Shown one piece after another: positions 24,423-33,062 of a stretch of 64,000 nt of DNA (within the stretch, counting starts at the first letter, position 1; each line of letters begins with the position of its first letter). The stretch covers positions 124,001-188,000 of the forward strand of contig CATOSK010000007.1 of the NCBI GenBank assembly GCA_951812535.1, in the 5' to 3' direction. The DNA is from an uncultured Dehalococcoidia bacterium. Its GTDB lineage: Bacteria; Chloroflexota; Dehalococcoidia; Lucifugimonadales; UBA3495. Both the position numbers and the translations under genes were made by a program. Under the pieces are notes generated by a model. That model was not told the DNA's origin. It ran no database searches and saw only the letters and a list, made by a program, of their open reading frames with translations.

Positions 24423-24548
24423 AACGCGATTGCCCTGGGGGTAGGCCATTCCCGGTAGCTTTTCGGAAGAGTTGCGGCTATCATACGGCTAACCAAGGGT
24501 AGCCTAACGGAAAATCCAACGGCTTAGTGCCGAAAGGAGGATGCACCA

Positions 24549-25535
24549 ATGGCGAAGGATTATACGATTTACGTAGGGAGCGTCGGCGGCGGGCTGTCCT
24601 TCAGCCCGGACGGCGGCGAGACCTGGAACCGGGTGCGGGACCCCCTGCCCTCGGAGTGCAACGTCCGCGCGCTGACGGTCTATCCCAACGACCCCTATCG
24701 GGTCATCGTAGGGTCGGACATGGGCCTGTTCCGAACCAACGACAACGGCGGAAGCTGGGAGCACATGGAATCTCCCCTGGACGACAATATCCAGACCTGG
24801 TCGGTCACCGTCGACGCGGATGACAGCGACACCATCTTCGTGGGGGCAAGGCCCGACGCCTACCGCTCCAGGAACGGCGGCAAGACCTGGGACCATCTGG
24901 ACATAGGAGTGACGATCCCCTGCCCGGTTGGCATTCCCCGCACCACCAACATGATTGTCGATCCGCGGGACCACCGCACCATCTGGGCGGGCATCGAGGT
25001 GGACGGGGTGTACAAGAGCCTGGACGGAGGCGACAACTGGGTCCATCTGCCCGACTTGGGTCCCGATCCCTTCCACGGCGACGTTCACGGCATGGCCATC
25101 AAGCCGGGACGGGAGACCTCGGTATACGTGACCAGCCCCTTCGGCATCGCCACCAGCACCGACGAGGGGGAAAGCTGGGACTATCACGAATTCCCCAAGT
25201 TCCATGAAGGCGACGCCCGCTCCTACTGCCGGGGAGTGGCGCTGAAAGCCGACGACCCGGACACCATGTTCGTCGGCAATGGCGACTTCATTCCAGGCGT
25301 CACCGGAGCGATCCGTCGCAGCAAGGACGGGGGCCGGAACTGGGACTCCGCGCCGCTGCCGGTGGAGCCCAACTCGGTGGTGTACTGGTTCGGGACCCAC
25401 GCCGAGCGGCCCAACGTCATAGCGGCGGCCAGCCTCTACGGGTACGTGTACCTGAGCGAGGACGGCGGCGAGTCCTGGAGCAAGCTGAAGAAGGAGTTCG
25501 GCGAGGTCCGCACCGTTGCGGTGACCCCCAACTAG
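24549..25535 (+). CDS. BNR/Asp-box repeat beta-propeller protein
   Basis: 328 residues with seven Asp-box repeats of the S/T-x-D-x-G-x-T-W type: SPDGGETW, TNDNGGSW, SRNGGKTW, SLDGGDNW, STDEGESW, SKDGGRNW, SEDGGESW. The spacing of 40-50 residues fits a six- or seven-bladed propeller like sortilin or Ycf48 folds. No signal peptide is present. Function unknown; sialidase activity is not implied since the catalytic Arg triad cannot be identified. ATG follows AGGAGG by 7 bases. It is the first intact gene after the transposon graveyard. Confidence 0.87.
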   Translation: MAKDYTIYVGSVGGGLSFSPDGGETWNRVRDPLPSECNVRALTVYPNDPYRVIVGSDMGLFRTNDNGGSWEHMESPLDDNIQTWSVTVDADDSDTIFVGARPDAYRSRNGGKTWDHLDIGVTIPCPVGIPRTTNMIVDPRDHRTIWAGIEVDGVYKSLDGGDNWVHLPDLGPDPFHGDVHGMAIKPGRETSVYVTSPFGIATSTDEGESWDYHEFPKFHEGDARSYCRGVALKADDPDTMFVGNGDFIPGVTGAIRRSKDGGRNWDSAPLPVEPNSVVYWFGTHAERPNVIAAASLYGYVYLSEDGGESWSKLKKEFGEVRTVAVTPN

Positions 25536-25645
25536 CTTTCGGGTTTCCGCGGCCAACCAACCAGTCGAATTGCGGTGGCGGGGTGATTTCCCCGCCACCG
25601 TTCCTAATGCCGCAGCCATTTTCCGGTGGATGTATCCGGTGGATG

Positions 25646-25651
25646 TATAAT
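25646..25651 (+). promoter_or_regulatory. -10 box ahead of the PaREP1-like gene
   Basis: TATAAT 27 bases before the ATG at 25673, inside a direct repeat of TCCGGTGGATGTA (two copies from 25622). No clear -35. Confidence 0.35.
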
Positions 25652-25672
25652 GGGTGCGGAGGACGGAACCGA

Positions 25673-26206
25673 ATGACATCTGAACTTCCGCCACCCGGTT
25701 CCAACGATGTGGAGTCCCACACCGCGATGAGCCGCCGGTTCATTGACCACTCTAGGGATGAGCTGGAGAAAGGGGATCGGCTGCAGGCGTCGGAGAAGCT
25801 GTGGGGCGCGGTTGCCCACGCGCTCAAGGCAGTGGCAATCCAGCGAGGTTGGGAGCATGACAAGCATCGCAGAATTCACGACGTTGCAATCCAGCTTGGC
25901 AAGGAGTTTGGTCGGCCCGACTTCGAGGACAGAATCATCGTGGCCAACTGGCTCCATGAGAACTTCTACGAAAACGTGGAAGAGGAAGACAGTATCAGGC
26001 GGGCGATAGACGGGGCGGAAAACTTCATTGCCGACTTGGACGTGGTCCGCGCTTCCGCGCCGAGGCCCTTCACCATTGCCAACGAATCGGACCGGAACCG
26101 GGTGGCGCACCTCCTTGGGCTGCGGCGGAGCGAGCGGCCCGACATCGGCACTCACTCCAAGAGCGGATTTAGCAAGACCCACGAAAACCATGAAGAGGAG
26201 TCGTAA
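25673..26206 (+). CDS. PaREP1/HEPN-like domain protein
   Basis: 177 residues. The core HSRDELEKGDRLQASEKLWGAVAHALKAVAIQRGW followed by HR and a helical region matches PaREP1-type HEPN-related helical bundles, found in archaea, Cyanobacteria and Chloroflexota; role unknown. The ATG at 25673 is chosen for GGAGG about 10 bases upstream and for the -10 box just before it. It ends 2 bases before the next gene, so the two are co-transcribed. Confidence 0.72.
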   Translation: MTSELPPPGSNDVESHTAMSRRFIDHSRDELEKGDRLQASEKLWGAVAHALKAVAIQRGWEHDKHRRIHDVAIQLGKEFGRPDFEDRIIVANWLHENFYENVEEEDSIRRAIDGAENFIADLDVVRASAPRPFTIANESDRNRVAHLLGLRRSERPDIGTHSKSGFSKTHENHEEES

Positions 26207-26208
26207 CT

Positions 26209-27132
26209 GTGAAGCTCGTGTTTTTTGACGATTTCAAGCTGGGCGCGGTCAAGGGGGACAACGTGGTGGACCTGTCCGGCGCCGTCGGCGATATCCCCCA
26301 CACGTCGCCCCAAGACCTGCTCAACCACCTGATTGAAGACTTCGACCAGCACCGGGGCGCCTTGGAAGCGGTGATTGCCGAGCAGCCGGGAACGCCCATA
26401 GCGTCCTTGAGATTGTGTTCGCCGGTGCCGAAGCCCAACAACATCGTGGCGATGGCGGTGAACTACATGGAGGATGGCACCCGGGACGAACCGGCGCCGA
26501 TCAACGCCTTCCACAAGGCGGGAACCGCGGTCATCGGCAGCGGCGACACTATGGTGCTGCCCGACGTTCCGGCCACTATATTCGAGGGGGAGGCCGAGAT
26601 GGCCTTCGTCATTGGCAAGACGGCCGACAACGTCAAGGCCGAAGACGCCTACGACCACATCTTCGGGTACCTGAACTTCATCGACGGTTCAGCCCGCGGA
26701 TTGCCGCCGGCGGGCAACACCTTCTTCCAGATGAAGTCCCGGGACACCTTCGCTCCCATGGGGCCGTACCTGGTGACTGCGGACGAAGTAGCTAACCCAA
26801 TGAACCTGCAGGTGCAGCTTACGGTCAATGGGGACCTGAAGCAGAACTTCAATACCAACGACATGGCCCACGACATTGCCCGCTGCGTGGAATGGGCGTC
26901 ATCCATCCACACCCTGCATCCCGGGGACGTGGTCGCCACCGGCACCAACCACCGGGGCCTGAGCGCCTTCCAGGACGGCGACGAGATTACGCTGGCCGTC
27001 GAGGGCCTGGGCACCCTGTCCTTCAACGTCCGCGACGACCTGAAGCGGACGTGGGGACGGGATACCCGGCTGGACCGGATGGAGGCCGGCCTGGAAGGGA
27101 CCACTCCTCAACTGACCGGCAAGTACGCCTAG
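26209..27132 (+). CDS. Fumarylacetoacetate hydrolase (FAH) family protein
   Basis: 307 residues. FAH-fold C-C hydrolase/isomerase/decarboxylase domain: SPVPKPNNIVAMAVNYMEDG, the metal ligands in FEGEAEMAFVIGK (Glu-x-Glu) and FIDGSARG (Asp), KSRDTFAPMGPYL, and GDVVATGTNHRG. A short N-terminal lobe (MKLVFFDDFKLGAV) is typical of the 2-hydroxyhepta-2,4-diene-1,7-dioate isomerase branch. GTG start at 26209 with GAGGAG 8 bases upstream, 2 bases after the previous stop. Substrate unknown; probably aromatic-degradation related. Confidence 0.93.
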   Translation: MKLVFFDDFKLGAVKGDNVVDLSGAVGDIPHTSPQDLLNHLIEDFDQHRGALEAVIAEQPGTPIASLRLCSPVPKPNNIVAMAVNYMEDGTRDEPAPINAFHKAGTAVIGSGDTMVLPDVPATIFEGEAEMAFVIGKTADNVKAEDAYDHIFGYLNFIDGSARGLPPAGNTFFQMKSRDTFAPMGPYLVTADEVANPMNLQVQLTVNGDLKQNFNTNDMAHDIARCVEWASSIHTLHPGDVVATGTNHRGLSAFQDGDEITLAVEGLGTLSFNVRDDLKRTWGRDTRLDRMEAGLEGTTPQLTGKYA

Positions 27133-27147
27133 ACCCTCCCTGAAGCA

Positions 27148-27870
27148 ATGCCTTCCTCCACCGCCGGGGTGATAACCGCCACCTGGCGGGACATAGTCAT
27201 CCTGACATGTGAAGCAGACCCCGGGGCACTGCCGATGCCGCTGCCCTGGGGTGTTTATTTGGACCTGTGGCAGGGCAAGTGCCTGGTGAGCGTCGTCGGA
27301 CTGAGATTCCTGGACACCCGGGTTCTGGGAGTACATCTTCCGGTGTGCGGCAGCTACCCGGAGATCAACCTCCGGTTCTATGTCCGGAGAGAAGTGGAGG
27401 GGGCAACCCGCCGGGGAGTGGTCTTTATCCGCCAGTTGGTGCCCTACCGGCTGACCGCCCTGGCAGCGCGCATGGTTTACCGCGAACGGTTCCGCAGGGC
27501 GCCGGTAACCCATTCCCGCGAGGCTGAGCCGCCCAGGGCCGAATACGCCTGGAACGACGGAAAAAACAGCGAGGGAAACTTCGCCGTCTGGGAGCTGCAG
27601 CCACCTGCCCTGCCGGAGCCAGGTTCTCTTGAAGAGTTCATCACCTGCCGTTACTGGGGATACAGCATACGTCCAGGGGGGACGGCACTGGAATACCGGG
27701 TCTCCCGCCCCGAGTGGGAAATCCAACGGGCCGGACAGGCTGACCTGGCCGTGAGGGACAGCGGAGTGGTGGGGAGGGTCTTGTCACCATCGCTGCGGGA
27801 GGGGCCGGTATCCGCCCTCTATGCTCAAGGGTCGGAAGCGGGAATACACCGGAGGGTCAGGGTGAGGTGA
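27148..27870 (+). CDS. DUF2071 (YqjF-like) protein
   Basis: 240 residues. ATWRDIVILTCEADPGALPMPLPWG, VSVVGLRFLDTRVLG and EINLRFYVRRE are the DUF2071 pattern, an acetoacetate-decarboxylase-like fold of unknown activity. The start ATG 27148 has no clear SD; it lies 15 bases after the FAH stop, so translation may be coupled. The gene runs convergently into hepT. Confidence 0.85.
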   Translation: MPSSTAGVITATWRDIVILTCEADPGALPMPLPWGVYLDLWQGKCLVSVVGLRFLDTRVLGVHLPVCGSYPEINLRFYVRREVEGATRRGVVFIRQLVPYRLTALAARMVYRERFRRAPVTHSREAEPPRAEYAWNDGKNSEGNFAVWELQPPALPEPGSLEEFITCRYWGYSIRPGGTALEYRVSRPEWEIQRAGQADLAVRDSGVVGRVLSPSLREGPVSALYAQGSEAGIHRRVRVR

Positions 27871-27929
27871 TGAAGGCAAAATACCGGGGCGGATCGGCGG
27901 ATCTGACGAGTCCGGCTCGTTGTATTGGG

Positions 27930-28271
27930 TTATTCGGCTGTCAACAGCCCTTCCACCTCGCGGACAAGGGTGGGAAGGCTGGTTTCCACCACGTTCCAGA
28001 CCAGTCGGTTGTCCACATCGGCATAGCCGTGAATCAGGATGTTTCGGAAGGATATGATCCGACGGTAGGCAGTGAATTGCTCCGCCGTCTCCAGATCGCC
28101 CGCAGCCAGGCGGGACATGGCCTCTCCAATTATTTCGAACTCCCTTTCCACCGCTGCCTGGAGTAGTTCATCGAACTCGTAAACCGAATAGTTCTTGCCG
28201 TGGGTGAACCTTACAATCAACAACGCGGCCCGGTGGATGTCGTGAAGATATTTCCTGGTTTCAGGCCTCAT
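27930..28271 (-). CDS. hepT: HepT-like HEPN RNase toxin (DUF86)
   Basis: 113 residues. The HEPN ribonuclease motif R-x4-H is in FRNILIHGYADVD, and the helical core RKYLHDIHRAALLI plus EFEIIGEAMSRL matches DUF86/HepT. In the MntA-HepT type VII toxin-antitoxin system HepT cleaves RNA and MntA blocks it by AMPylating a Tyr next to the motif; here the Tyr in HGY is in place. It overlaps mntA by 11 bases. Confidence 0.92.
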   Translation of the reverse strand: MRPETRKYLHDIHRAALLIVRFTHGKNYSVYEFDELLQAAVEREFEIIGEAMSRLAAGDLETAEQFTAYRRIISFRNILIHGYADVDNRLVWNVVETSLPTLVREVEGLLTAE

Positions 28272-28569
28272 AGACCAATTCCCTGGTTGCCTGAACCGAC
28301 TCCAGGAAATATGGGTTGGTTATAGCGGAGGCAACAACCAGATCCACGGGTTTGCCGAACAGCTTCTCCAAGGCATGCAGCAATCCAAAATAGTTGTCTG
28401 CGTAGGCCTGGAGCGCCACGGGTAGGAACTCTACGAGGAAGTCGTAGTCGTTGACTTTGGCCTCTTCTTCCTGCCGGACAGCGGAACCAAAGACATCCAG
28501 GCGGTAAACGCCGAACTCCCGGCAAAGGTCATCCAGTTCCCCTCGGATGCTATCAATGGCAGCGATCAC
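28261..28569 (-). CDS. mntA: MntA-like minimal nucleotidyltransferase antitoxin
   Basis: 102 residues. The nucleotidyltransferase signature G-S-x11-D-x-D is in VFGSAVRQEEEAKVNDYDFLVEF (Asp pair spaced by one residue), followed by KPVDLVVASAI. It is the partner of HepT, which it neutralises by AMPylation in characterised systems. Start: GTG 28569 with GGAGG just upstream. It begins 25 bases after prmC and probably rides on the prfA-prmC transcript. Confidence 0.9.
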   Translation of the reverse strand: MIAAIDSIRGELDDLCREFGVYRLDVFGSAVRQEEEAKVNDYDFLVEFLPVALQAYADNYFGLLHALEKLFGKPVDLVVASAITNPYFLESVQATRELVYEA

Positions 28570-28594
28570 AACGCCTCCCCGCAAACCGCCGGGT

Positions 28595-29461
28595 CTAATG
28601 CCCAGCCGCGCAGTTGATCACCAGCATCCGGTCTAGCTGGGCCAGGTCCTTTTCCACGCTGACCTCGGCGCTTGGGAAGAGCTGGCCGGCCCTTTCGGTC
28701 ACCGGCGCCACCTGTTCGGGGTCCATTTCCAGCAGGATAATGCCCTGCTCCTTCAGCTTGCCGTCGGCGGCCTGTTCCAGCAGGCGCATCATCAGGTCCA
28801 ACCCCTCGGGGCCTCCGTCCAGGGCGGCGGCCGGCTCCCACTGGATTTCAGGCTGGAGGGTGGGGATGCGGGCGGTGGGCAGGTAGGGCAGGTTGGCAAC
28901 AACAAGGTCCACCGGCTCAGGGAGGGGTTCCAGGAGATCGCCCTTCAGGAGAGTTACCCGGTCAGAGACGTTGTGGGAGCGGATGTTGTAGTTGGCAACG
29001 TCCAGCACCGGGTCGAAGTTGTCAATGGCGTAGATGCGGGCCATAGCCAGGTGGATGGCCAGGTTGACCGCAACCGCTCCAGTGCCGGTGCCAACGTCGG
29101 CTATGACCAGTTCCGGCGTCTCCATTCCCATCAGCGCCATAAACAGGGCGTGTTCCACCAGCGATTCGGTCTCGGGGCGGGGGATGAGAACGTCGCCGTT
29201 CACCAGCAGGTTCACGCCGTAGAACTCCTTGTATCCCAGGATGTAGGCCAAGGGCTCGCGGGTTAGCCTGCGGTCAACAATCTGGGCAAGGGCTTGCTCC
29301 TGCTGGGCTGGGACCTCGGCTTCCTGCTCGGAGAACAGAGCGGCACGGGGGAACCGCATCACATTCATCACCATGACCTCGGCTTCCAGCCGGGCGTCGG
29401 GGATGCCAGATGCTTCAAGAGTGCGGTGGGTCTGCTGGAGGACGTTGCGGAGGGACGGCAT
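28595..29461 (-). CDS. prmC: Peptide chain release factor N5-glutamine methyltransferase
   Basis: 288 residues, full length. Methylates the Gln of the GGQ motif in release factors. SAM-binding motif IADVGTGTGAVAVNLA and PRPETESLVEHAL are standard. The catalytic NPPY motif reads ANLPYLP, with Leu in place of the first Pro; the Asn and Tyr are kept. It starts 8 bases after the stop of prfA, the classic pairing with its substrate. Confidence 0.94.
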   Translation of the reverse strand: MPSLRNVLQQTHRTLEASGIPDARLEAEVMVMNVMRFPRAALFSEQEAEVPAQQEQALAQIVDRRLTREPLAYILGYKEFYGVNLLVNGDVLIPRPETESLVEHALFMALMGMETPELVIADVGTGTGAVAVNLAIHLAMARIYAIDNFDPVLDVANYNIRSHNVSDRVTLLKGDLLEPLPEPVDLVVANLPYLPTARIPTLQPEIQWEPAAALDGGPEGLDLMMRLLEQAADGKLKEQGIILLEMDPEQVAPVTERAGQLFPSAEVSVEKDLAQLDRMLVINCAAGH

Positions 29462-29469
29462 GACCGGGA

Positions 29470-30549
29470 CTAGGCGACGCCCTCCCCGAGGAGTGCTTCC
29501 TGCTCGTGGGAGACCAGGGCATCGATGACGTCGTTCAGTTCGCCGTCCATGACCCGCTGGACGGGGTGGAAGCTGGACGAGATGCGGTGGTCGGTGATGC
29601 GGTCCTGGGGATAGTTGTAGGTGCGGATTTTCTCCGACCGGTCGGCGCTGCCCACCTGGGACTTGCGGTTGCTGCTGATCTCCGCGTCGTGGCGTTCCTG
29701 CTCGGCCTCGAAGAGGCGGGCCCGCAGCATGGCCATGGCCTTCTGCTTGTTCTTGTGCTGGGAGCGCTCGTCCTGGCAGACGACCACCACCCCGGTGGGC
29801 TCATGGACGATGCGGACGGCGGTAGCGACCTTGTTGACGTTCTGTCCGCCATGTCCGCCGGCATGGAAGATGTCGATGCGCAGCTCGTCAGGGTTCACCT
29901 TGACTTCGACTTCGTCGGCTTCGGGGAGCACAGCCACGGTGGCGGTGGAGGTGTGAATCCGGCCCTGGGCCTCGGTGTCCGGCACGCGCTGGACGCGATG
30001 GACCCCCCGCTCGTACTTGAGGCGGCTGAAAGCACCCTTGCCCTGGATTTCGAAGACAATCTTGTTGAACCCGCCCAGGTCAGATGGATTGGCGTCCATG
30101 ACCTCGACGTTCCAGTTCTGGAGTTGAGCGTAGCGGGAGTAGAGGCGGTACAGGTCGGCGGCGAAGAGGCTGGCCTCTTGTCCGCCGGCGCCGGAACGAA
30201 TCTCAACGATGACGTCCCGCGCGTCGTTGGGGTCCTTGGGAAGCAGGGCGATGCGAAGCGACTGGGCCAGATCGCCGATGGCGGCGTCAACCGACTCCAT
30301 CTCCTCGCGGGCCATGGCGACCAATTCCGGGTCACCGCCCTCTTCCACCAGTGCTTTCAGGTCCTTCTGTTCGACGGTCAAGTCCTCGTAACGGCGGGCG
30401 ATTGCCACGAGGTCATCCAGAGAAGCCCGCTCCTTGGCCAACTCCTGGATCCGCTCGAAGTTGACGGCGACTTCGGGTCGGCCCATCTCGGATTCGATTT
30501 CTTCGTACCGGTGGACGATGGGTATCAGCTTGTCGAAGATGGAACTCAT
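29470..30549 (-). CDS. prfA: Peptide chain release factor 1
   Basis: 359 residues, full-length RF1, which releases peptides at UAA and UAG. GGQ motif in FHAGGHGGQNVNKV; the stop-codon-reading P-x-T is in RVPDTEAQGRIH (Pro-Asp-Thr), which separates RF1 from RF2 (SPF). The N-terminal helical domain and the C-terminal DHRISSSFHPVQRVMDGEL are present. UGA is read by RF2, which is not in this window. Confidence 0.96.
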   Translation of the reverse strand: MSSIFDKLIPIVHRYEEIESEMGRPEVAVNFERIQELAKERASLDDLVAIARRYEDLTVEQKDLKALVEEGGDPELVAMAREEMESVDAAIGDLAQSLRIALLPKDPNDARDVIVEIRSGAGGQEASLFAADLYRLYSRYAQLQNWNVEVMDANPSDLGGFNKIVFEIQGKGAFSRLKYERGVHRVQRVPDTEAQGRIHTSTATVAVLPEADEVEVKVNPDELRIDIFHAGGHGGQNVNKVATAVRIVHEPTGVVVVCQDERSQHKNKQKAMAMLRARLFEAEQERHDAEISSNRKSQVGSADRSEKIRTYNYPQDRITDHRISSSFHPVQRVMDGELNDVIDALVSHEQEALLGEGVA

Positions 30550-30668
30550 ATCTGTTGCTGCGGCTTGTGGTCCTGAAATGTAGGGAAAGTGCAGATAACG
30601 TACTCAGTTGCTAGTGTATCCCAATCCCGCTCACTCAACAATAGCGGCTGAGCCAACGTGAACGCCGG

Positions 30669-31385
30669 TCACGGCTTGGTCCCATGGTGGACGGCGACGG
30701 TGCCGAACCCGAGAGGGACGTAGGCTACATCCACCAGACCGGCCTGGCGGAAAAGCTCGGCGAGACGGCCGGCCTGGAGGAAATAGTCCACCGACTGGGG
30801 AAGATAGGTGTAGGCGGCGCGGTCCCCAGCCACCAACTGGCCCATAAGGGGGACCAAGCGGTGGAAGTAAAGGCGGAAGAGCCTGGCCTTCAATCCCCGG
30901 TCCATCGGGGTGAGTTCCAGGGTGGTCACCAACCCCCCCGGACGCACAACCCTGACCATTTCGCGGATGGCTGCGGACAGGTCGGGCATGTTGCGCAGGC
31001 TGAATCCGGCGGTGGCGCAGGCGAAGGTGTTGTCCGGAAAGGGGAGAGCCAACGCGTCGCCGGCCAGGAGGGTTACCCGGTCCTGGAGTCCACGTTTCCG
31101 CGTCTTGTGCAGGCCGACGGACAGCATCTCGGGAAGCAGGTCCACTCCGACGGCGCGGGTGATTCCGCGATGGGCGGCAAGGGCGAAGGCGAGGTCGCCG
31201 GTCCCGGTGGCAATATCGAGGGCGGGACCCTCAAGGCCGGCCGCGGCCAGGGCGGCGGTCCGGCGTTTCCACCGATGGTGCATCCCGCCGGTCATGAGGG
31301 TGTTCATCAGATCGTACCGGGGGGAGATCCGGGAAAACAGGTCGGCAACGTAACGCTGCCTGGCTTCACCCCTTAGCTGGGCCAT
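30669..31385 (-). CDS. menG: Demethylmenaquinone/ubiquinone methyltransferase
   Basis: 238 residues of the UbiE/MenG family: RYVADLFSRISPRYDLMNTLMTGGMHHRWKR, SAM motif ALDIATGTGDLAFALA, GDALALPFPDNTF and NMPDLSAAIREMVRVVRPGG. It makes menaquinone from demethylmenaquinone as the last step of the quinone pathway. It starts 23 bases after ubiX, forming a two-gene unit. The symbol menG is preferred over ubiE since Chloroflexota make menaquinone, an inference from the supposed host. Confidence 0.92.
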   Translation of the reverse strand: MAQLRGEARQRYVADLFSRISPRYDLMNTLMTGGMHHRWKRRTAALAAAGLEGPALDIATGTGDLAFALAAHRGITRAVGVDLLPEMLSVGLHKTRKRGLQDRVTLLAGDALALPFPDNTFACATAGFSLRNMPDLSAAIREMVRVVRPGGLVTTLELTPMDRGLKARLFRLYFHRLVPLMGQLVAGDRAAYTYLPQSVDYFLQAGRLAELFRQAGLVDVAYVPLGFGTVAVHHGTKP

Positions 31386-31408
31386 GGCACTAACCGGAAA
31401 GCCGGGGT

Positions 31409-32011
31409 TCAGTCCTGACTGCGTTCGTTGTAGCGCAAGTCATCGGACAGTTCGTCGTTGACGCTGAGGGACACCAGTATCTTCTCGACGAAGTACCGGA
31501 CCATGTCATCAACGGAAGCGGGCTGGAGGTAGAAAGCGGGCGCGGGGGGGAGGATGGTGACGCCCATGCGGGAAAGGGCGAGCATGTTTTCCAGGTGGAT
31601 ACTGTGAACGGGCGTTTCCCGGGGCACCAGCACCAGCGGGCGTTTTTCCTTGAGGCACACATCGGCGGCGCGGAGAAGGAGATTGTTGGATATGCCGTGG
31701 GCCAGGGACGCCAGGCTGTTCATGCTGCACGGCACGACGGCCATCCCTGCGGTAGAGAAAGTGCCGCTGGCGATGGGAGCGCGCAGATCGCTGACCGGGT
31801 AGCTGGTGAAGAAGGGGTGCTCCATCCACTCGGCCAAGGCGGTGTTGAAGGACTCTCCCAGCTCGTCCTGCCACACCAGCTTGCCCCCGTTGGAGCAGAC
31901 GCAGATGGTCGGGACCTCTCGCCTGAGCAACTCGTCCACCGTCCTGCGGGCCAGAACGGCGCCGCTGGCCCCGGTGATTCCGACGACAACTGGTTTGTCC
32001 ACGGTGGGCAT
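31409..32011 (-). CDS. ubiX: UbiX-family flavin prenyltransferase
   Basis: 200 residues. Makes prenylated FMN, the cofactor of UbiD-type decarboxylases. Family marks: VVVGITGASGAVLARR, VVPCSMNSLASLAHGISNNLLLRAADVCLKE, RPLVLVPRETPVHSIHLENMLALSRMG and PPAPAFY. No ubiD gene is in the window. Paired with menG, it points to quinone synthesis. Confidence 0.93.
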   Translation of the reverse strand: MPTVDKPVVVGITGASGAVLARRTVDELLRREVPTICVCSNGGKLVWQDELGESFNTALAEWMEHPFFTSYPVSDLRAPIASGTFSTAGMAVVPCSMNSLASLAHGISNNLLLRAADVCLKEKRPLVLVPRETPVHSIHLENMLALSRMGVTILPPAPAFYLQPASVDDMVRYFVEKILVSLSVNDELSDDLRYNERSQD

Positions 32012-32061
32012 GGGATGGATGCTCCGGTGAAGAGCTTAGGGCTTCCTGCCCGACAAACAAA

Positions 32062-32089
32062 CGCCCCGACGCTTGACGCGGCCGGGGCG
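32062..32089 (-). terminator. Terminator after the VOC gene
   Basis: CGCCCCG and CGGGGCG pair around a 14-base loop; on the minus strand TTTGTTTGT follows. It separates the VOC gene from ubiX. Confidence 0.75.
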
Positions 32090-32110
32090 CAGGCTTTGGT
32101 CGGAGGACGG

Positions 32111-32557
32111 TTAGTCCAGTACCAACTCCTTGTTGACACGCTCGGGCGCGCTCATCAGGGCCAGACCTTCCTCGGGGCCGGTGTTGTTGCAGAAGAACTC
32201 GATCCGGTTGCCGTCGGGGTCGAAGAAGTAGATGCTGGAGGTCATGCCGTGGTCGGTGTTCCGGTCCAGCGTGACATCCTGGTCCCTTAGGTTGCTGTAG
32301 ACCTCTTTCAGGGCGTCCAGGTCCTCGACCTGAACGGCGAAGTGGTTGAGGCCGAGCTGTCCCTCGGTGACGGGGAGGGCGTTCTCGGGAGCCTGGAACA
32401 GGGCCAGGTCGTGGTGGATCTTGCCGCAGGTGAGGAAGGTGCCGGTGGGGCGGGACAGGGAAATTTCGAATCCCAGGACTTCGGTGTAGAACTTGGTGGA
32501 AGCCTCGATATCCTTTACGTTCAAGACCAGGTGACCAACGCGCTTGGGTTTCGCCAT
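32111..32557 (-). CDS. VOC-family (glyoxalase/extradiol dioxygenase-like) protein
   Basis: 148 residues with two beta-alpha-beta modules: VGHLVLNVKDIEASTKFYTEVLGFE and GLNHFAVQVEDLDALKEVYSNL, with metal-ligand-type His in GHLVL and NHFAV and Glu in RIEFF. This is the extradiol-dioxygenase/glyoxalase fold; substrate unknown. The start at 32557 has AAGGAGG 6 bases upstream; a longer version would begin with Arg-rich residues unlike the family. Confidence 0.9.
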   Translation of the reverse strand: MAKPKRVGHLVLNVKDIEASTKFYTEVLGFEISLSRPTGTFLTCGKIHHDLALFQAPENALPVTEGQLGLNHFAVQVEDLDALKEVYSNLRDQDVTLDRNTDHGMTSSIYFFDPDGNRIEFFCNNTGPEEGLALMSAPERVNKELVLD

Positions 32558-32806
32558 TGGGTTCCTCCTTAAAGGTCGCCGCGCCGCCGGCAAATAGCAG
32601 ACAACGCCCTGGGCGGCGGGCCGTTTGTTGGAGTATACGCCGGGTTAAATGGGTTGCCAAGAGGGTCCCCCAGCCGGCAGTCGCGGTCGCTCTTGGCGCC
32701 AGGGTCAGGTCGTTGACACTCCATCAGGCCAAGAATACACTCGGTTCAGGGAGTATACGATCCGGTCCTGTCTCGGGGTAAGGCCGGATTTCCTGGGGGG
32801 TGAGGT

Positions 32807-33028
32807 ATGCCCATTACCGACGTAGAGGTGGTCCGAAGCTGCCGGGTGTGTGGCTCGGAAATCGAGACGATAAAGGTCAAGAAGGACAACATGCGCCTGT
32901 TCTCGGATGAGCTGGTTTGGTGCGAGACCTGCGGGGAGGAACGGCCCGAGAACCGGGACATAGCTGGCCGCAGGGAGTCGGTCGAAAGGGAACAGGCCAG
33001 CTATCCCCAATTGCGTCCCGCAAGATAG
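32807..33028 (+). CDS. Small zinc-ribbon protein, unknown function
   Basis: 73 residues with two Cys pairs: SCRVCG near residue 12 and CETCG near residue 39, a zinc-ribbon layout. The rest is charged. The start ATG has GTGAGG just upstream. It lies 34 bases before the SirB1-like gene in the same direction. No family is recognised. Confidence 0.65.
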   Translation: MPITDVEVVRSCRVCGSEIETIKVKKDNMRLFSDELVWCETCGEERPENRDIAGRRESVEREQASYPQLRPAR

Positions 33029-33062
33029 GGCGGCGCCCAGCCTTCCCCGTCCTCAACGGAAG

